Below are positions 42,301-42,602 of a DNA stretch of 42,602 nucleotides, piece by piece. The stretch comes from SIG575 sp045542485 (lineage in GTDB: Bacteria > Bacillota > Clostridia > Oscillospirales > Acutalibacteraceae). The stretch is taken from positions 1 to 42,602 of the forward strand of contig JAZQLC010000011.1 of NCBI GenBank assembly GCA_045542485.1. The letters are read 5' to 3'. Position 1 is the first letter of the stretch. Each line of letters starts with the position of its first letter. Both the position numbers and the translations under genes were made by a program. Below the pieces are notes generated by a model. That model was not told the origin of the DNA, ran no database searches, and was given only the letters and a program-made list of their open reading frames with translations.

Positions 42301-42602
42301 GTGAAGTTTGCGGTAACAACTCAGATAATGAGGAAATCCCTGCTCTCGGTCATACAGCAGGTGAAACAGTTGTAGAAAACAACGTAGCACCTGACTGTGA
42401 TACAGAAGGTTCATATGACAATGTAGTTTACTGTACAGTATGTGACAAGGAAATCAGCCGTGAAACAATCACAGTTGACGCTCTTGGACACACAGAAGGC
42501 GAAGTTGTTAAAGAAAACGACAAGAAACCCACATGTACAGACAAAGGCTCATATGACGAGGTAGTTTATTGTACAGTATGTAAAGTAGAGCTTTCACGCA
42601 AA
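39387..42602 (+). CDS. Large secreted surface protein, 3' end outside the window
   Basis: The reading frame is open from ATG 39387 to the last base (1072 codons, no stop), so the protein is longer than seen. It has a signal peptide (basic start, hydrophobic 9-32, cleavage near VLAA). The order then is: a novel Ser/Thr/Gly/Asn-rich N-terminal region (about 33-475), an InlB-type beta repeat (about 480-554), a beta-sandwich, carbohydrate-binding-like region (about 557-698), a second InlB-like repeat (about 707-762), a short linker domain, and tandem Cys/His repeats from about 833 onward. AAGGAG lies 12 bases before the ATG. A cell-wall anchor would be expected beyond the window. Likely an adhesin or glycan-binding surface protein; the role is inference. 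Confidence 0.88.
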   Translation, partial: MKKYLKKSLAIFLTIAIIITTVSIGLSVLAAKTTSVTKTDNAIIAIPETVYMTPSTGASTTGQYYVNNTINSSKNGVDLEASNADTNGKVQLYIPGAKTFTVQVNTITSGIGDIVLSTAGATSGTFENSTILTFDANGSYATNGIGFYISGTGINAGSTALAEWVFTVTMNDGSTRTYYAHSTLYSPWYQPVGAAARAKSSYRSTYASSILWVSGVHGYTDGSRANSYYVQTANFLPMLGIITNGGAASPDSTWIQTGSNGLSPTMSYQSVDASGTKYHARANVIGPTATLTVDTSRYENFNQIPNFRVGFMITDQDNTTEAYCSYYLSDFTGQTSSYYNGTATSGSQYTGDYNSKGTVLLEKSGRGIGAPVYNDTWNKAISGTGSFRLKSAVKSVYNAVITTSAWDNNFVDISVTGVNKNDLRQEVLRGTSLNANNYTSATWNAYLTELRAAAQRLGNPVSTDTATTNLISKLNALQTTVTLNANGGTINGASSTSTNVTVGSNATFSFNLGSYTPVRDGYIFRGWSTNPSATSGETGTVTANLKPTYYAIWERIYNIHFDNLIDFRKWNTTSASNATISNVVDGGFTLTSNEGVGEGTSASPFFPVVPGKQYKVDIDFEGNNWDVYIFFCDANGTWIDFSDGASNRYSSNGSTGVPADNAVFTAPNKSEVVKAQIRVDANGSNNAVTFKNIRVYEVGKVEDGNVSYHLSQDILSGNAPGSLPTPTREHYDFLGWYTADGAYVDPAVAMTLSSDISLYSKWSPKQYTVTWVMASGSEYPVEYTYGDEIKVRANTSINSDETNHYTYKWDREIAQTVTGNVTYKEVAVPEAHNLVDSLYNAPTCTADGLKVRTCTVCNYPEQTVIPALGHSYSSVVTDPTCDDQGYTTYTCSACGDKYVSDYVDALGHTLEEVIDREATCTAEGVHHYVCTVPGCGYFTETEFTPVIPHTWGDAIIDKAPTCTETGIQHYKCEVCGNNSDNEEIPALGHTAGETVVENNVAPDCDTEGSYDNVVYCTVCDKEISRETITVDALGHTEGEVVKENDKKPTCTDKGSYDEVVYCTVCKVELSRK
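40824..41048 (+). repeat. InlB-type (Listeria-Bacteroides) beta repeat
   Basis: Residues about 480-554 of the surface protein show the pattern LNANGGT ... GYIFRGW ... ANLKPTYYAIWE, the hallmark of this beta-grasp-like extracellular repeat. A second, more divergent copy lies at 41505-41672 (HYDFLGWYT ... LYSKW). Confidence 0.85.
41883..42602 (+). repeat. Six tandem Cys/LGH protein repeats
   Basis: Units end in ALGH or a variant and start at 41883, 41997, 42111, 42234, 42354 and 42492 (last one cut). Lengths are 38, 38, 41, 40 and 46 residues. Each has TC, then about 9-11 residues, then C-x2-C (C-x4-C in unit 3, CTVPGC), then ALGH or IPH. Unit copies are diverged at the base level, so the array is old rather than newly duplicated, except that units 5 and 6 are clearly most alike (SYDxVVYCTVC). 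Confidence 0.9.

Noticed and set aside
41883..42602. CRISPR-like or DNA-level tandem repeat in the surface gene
   Set aside because: Repetition is at protein level; base sequence of the units differs widely and the reading frame stays open through all units.
1..42602. Prophage, transposon or defence island
   Set aside because: No integrase, transposase, terminal inverted repeats, restriction or toxin-antitoxin genes were recognised; the tRNA-Leu has no adjacent integrase or duplicated tRNA end.

Overview
The window looks like chromosomal DNA of an anaerobic, spore-forming-lineage Firmicute, most likely a gut or rumen Clostridia member (Ruminococcaceae/Oscillospiraceae-like). The evidence is a full-length Spo0A, a rubrerythrin, consensus sigma-A promoters with 16-18 bp spacers, strong AGGAGG-type ribosome binding sites, many short-stem Rho-independent terminators, and secreted proteins with InlB-type and Cys-containing LGH repeats. 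I see no phage, insertion sequence, plasmid or CRISPR signature. Identification is by motif reading only; no database search was run.

Region 1 (1-7.9 kb): a SHOCT-flanked membrane protein and a tiny Cys-rich membrane protein run forward. A reverse block follows with rubrerythrin, tadA, a CPBP protease homologue, a lipoprotein, a degenerate M28 peptidase-like membrane protein, trpS and a fold-type I aminotransferase. Region 2 (7.9-13.6 kb): a forward housekeeping operon with an uncharacterised protein, ddl, a DUF1934/YwiB protein, argS, a stand-alone GlmU C-terminal domain and pth. galM is convergent to it. Region 3 (14.7-22.4 kb): a forward operon with a double-FHA protein, a SEDS glycan polymerase, a class B-like PBP, and an ABC ATPase plus a permease carrying a very long extracytoplasmic coiled coil. 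Convergent to it is an unlisted 38-residue amphipathic peptide gene with its own promoter and ribosome binding site.

Region 4 (22.6-28.7 kb): spo0A, tRNA-Leu(UAA) on the opposite strand under a perfect consensus promoter, a MacA/MacB-like three-gene export system, and a Gfo/Idh/MocA oxidoreductase. Region 5 (28.7-35.1 kb): a possible host-glycan or lipid island with a secreted GH98-like protein, a membrane-anchored metallophosphoesterase, a GPH sugar:cation symporter and a secreted neutral-ceramidase-like protein. Region 6 (35.4-38.9 kb): a three-gene lipid operon (PlsC-like acyltransferase with a zinc ribbon, acyl-adenylate ligase, dedicated ACP) behind a leader that contains a terminator-like hairpin. 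Region 7 (39.2 kb to the end): a structured 5' leader, then a large secreted surface protein of at least 1072 residues that runs off the window and ends in tandem Cys/His repeats.

How the genes fit together: regions 2 and 3 supply peptidoglycan precursors (D-Ala-D-Ala, GlcNAc acetylation) and a phospho-signalling-linked SEDS/PBP synthase. Regions 5-7 look like the outward-facing accessory part: glycan and lipid breakdown, acyl salvage and a surface adhesin. The best candidates for undescribed biology are the structured leader plus Cys-repeat adhesin, the 38-aa peptide, the 52-aa Cys-rich protein, and the split Aas-like acyl operon.
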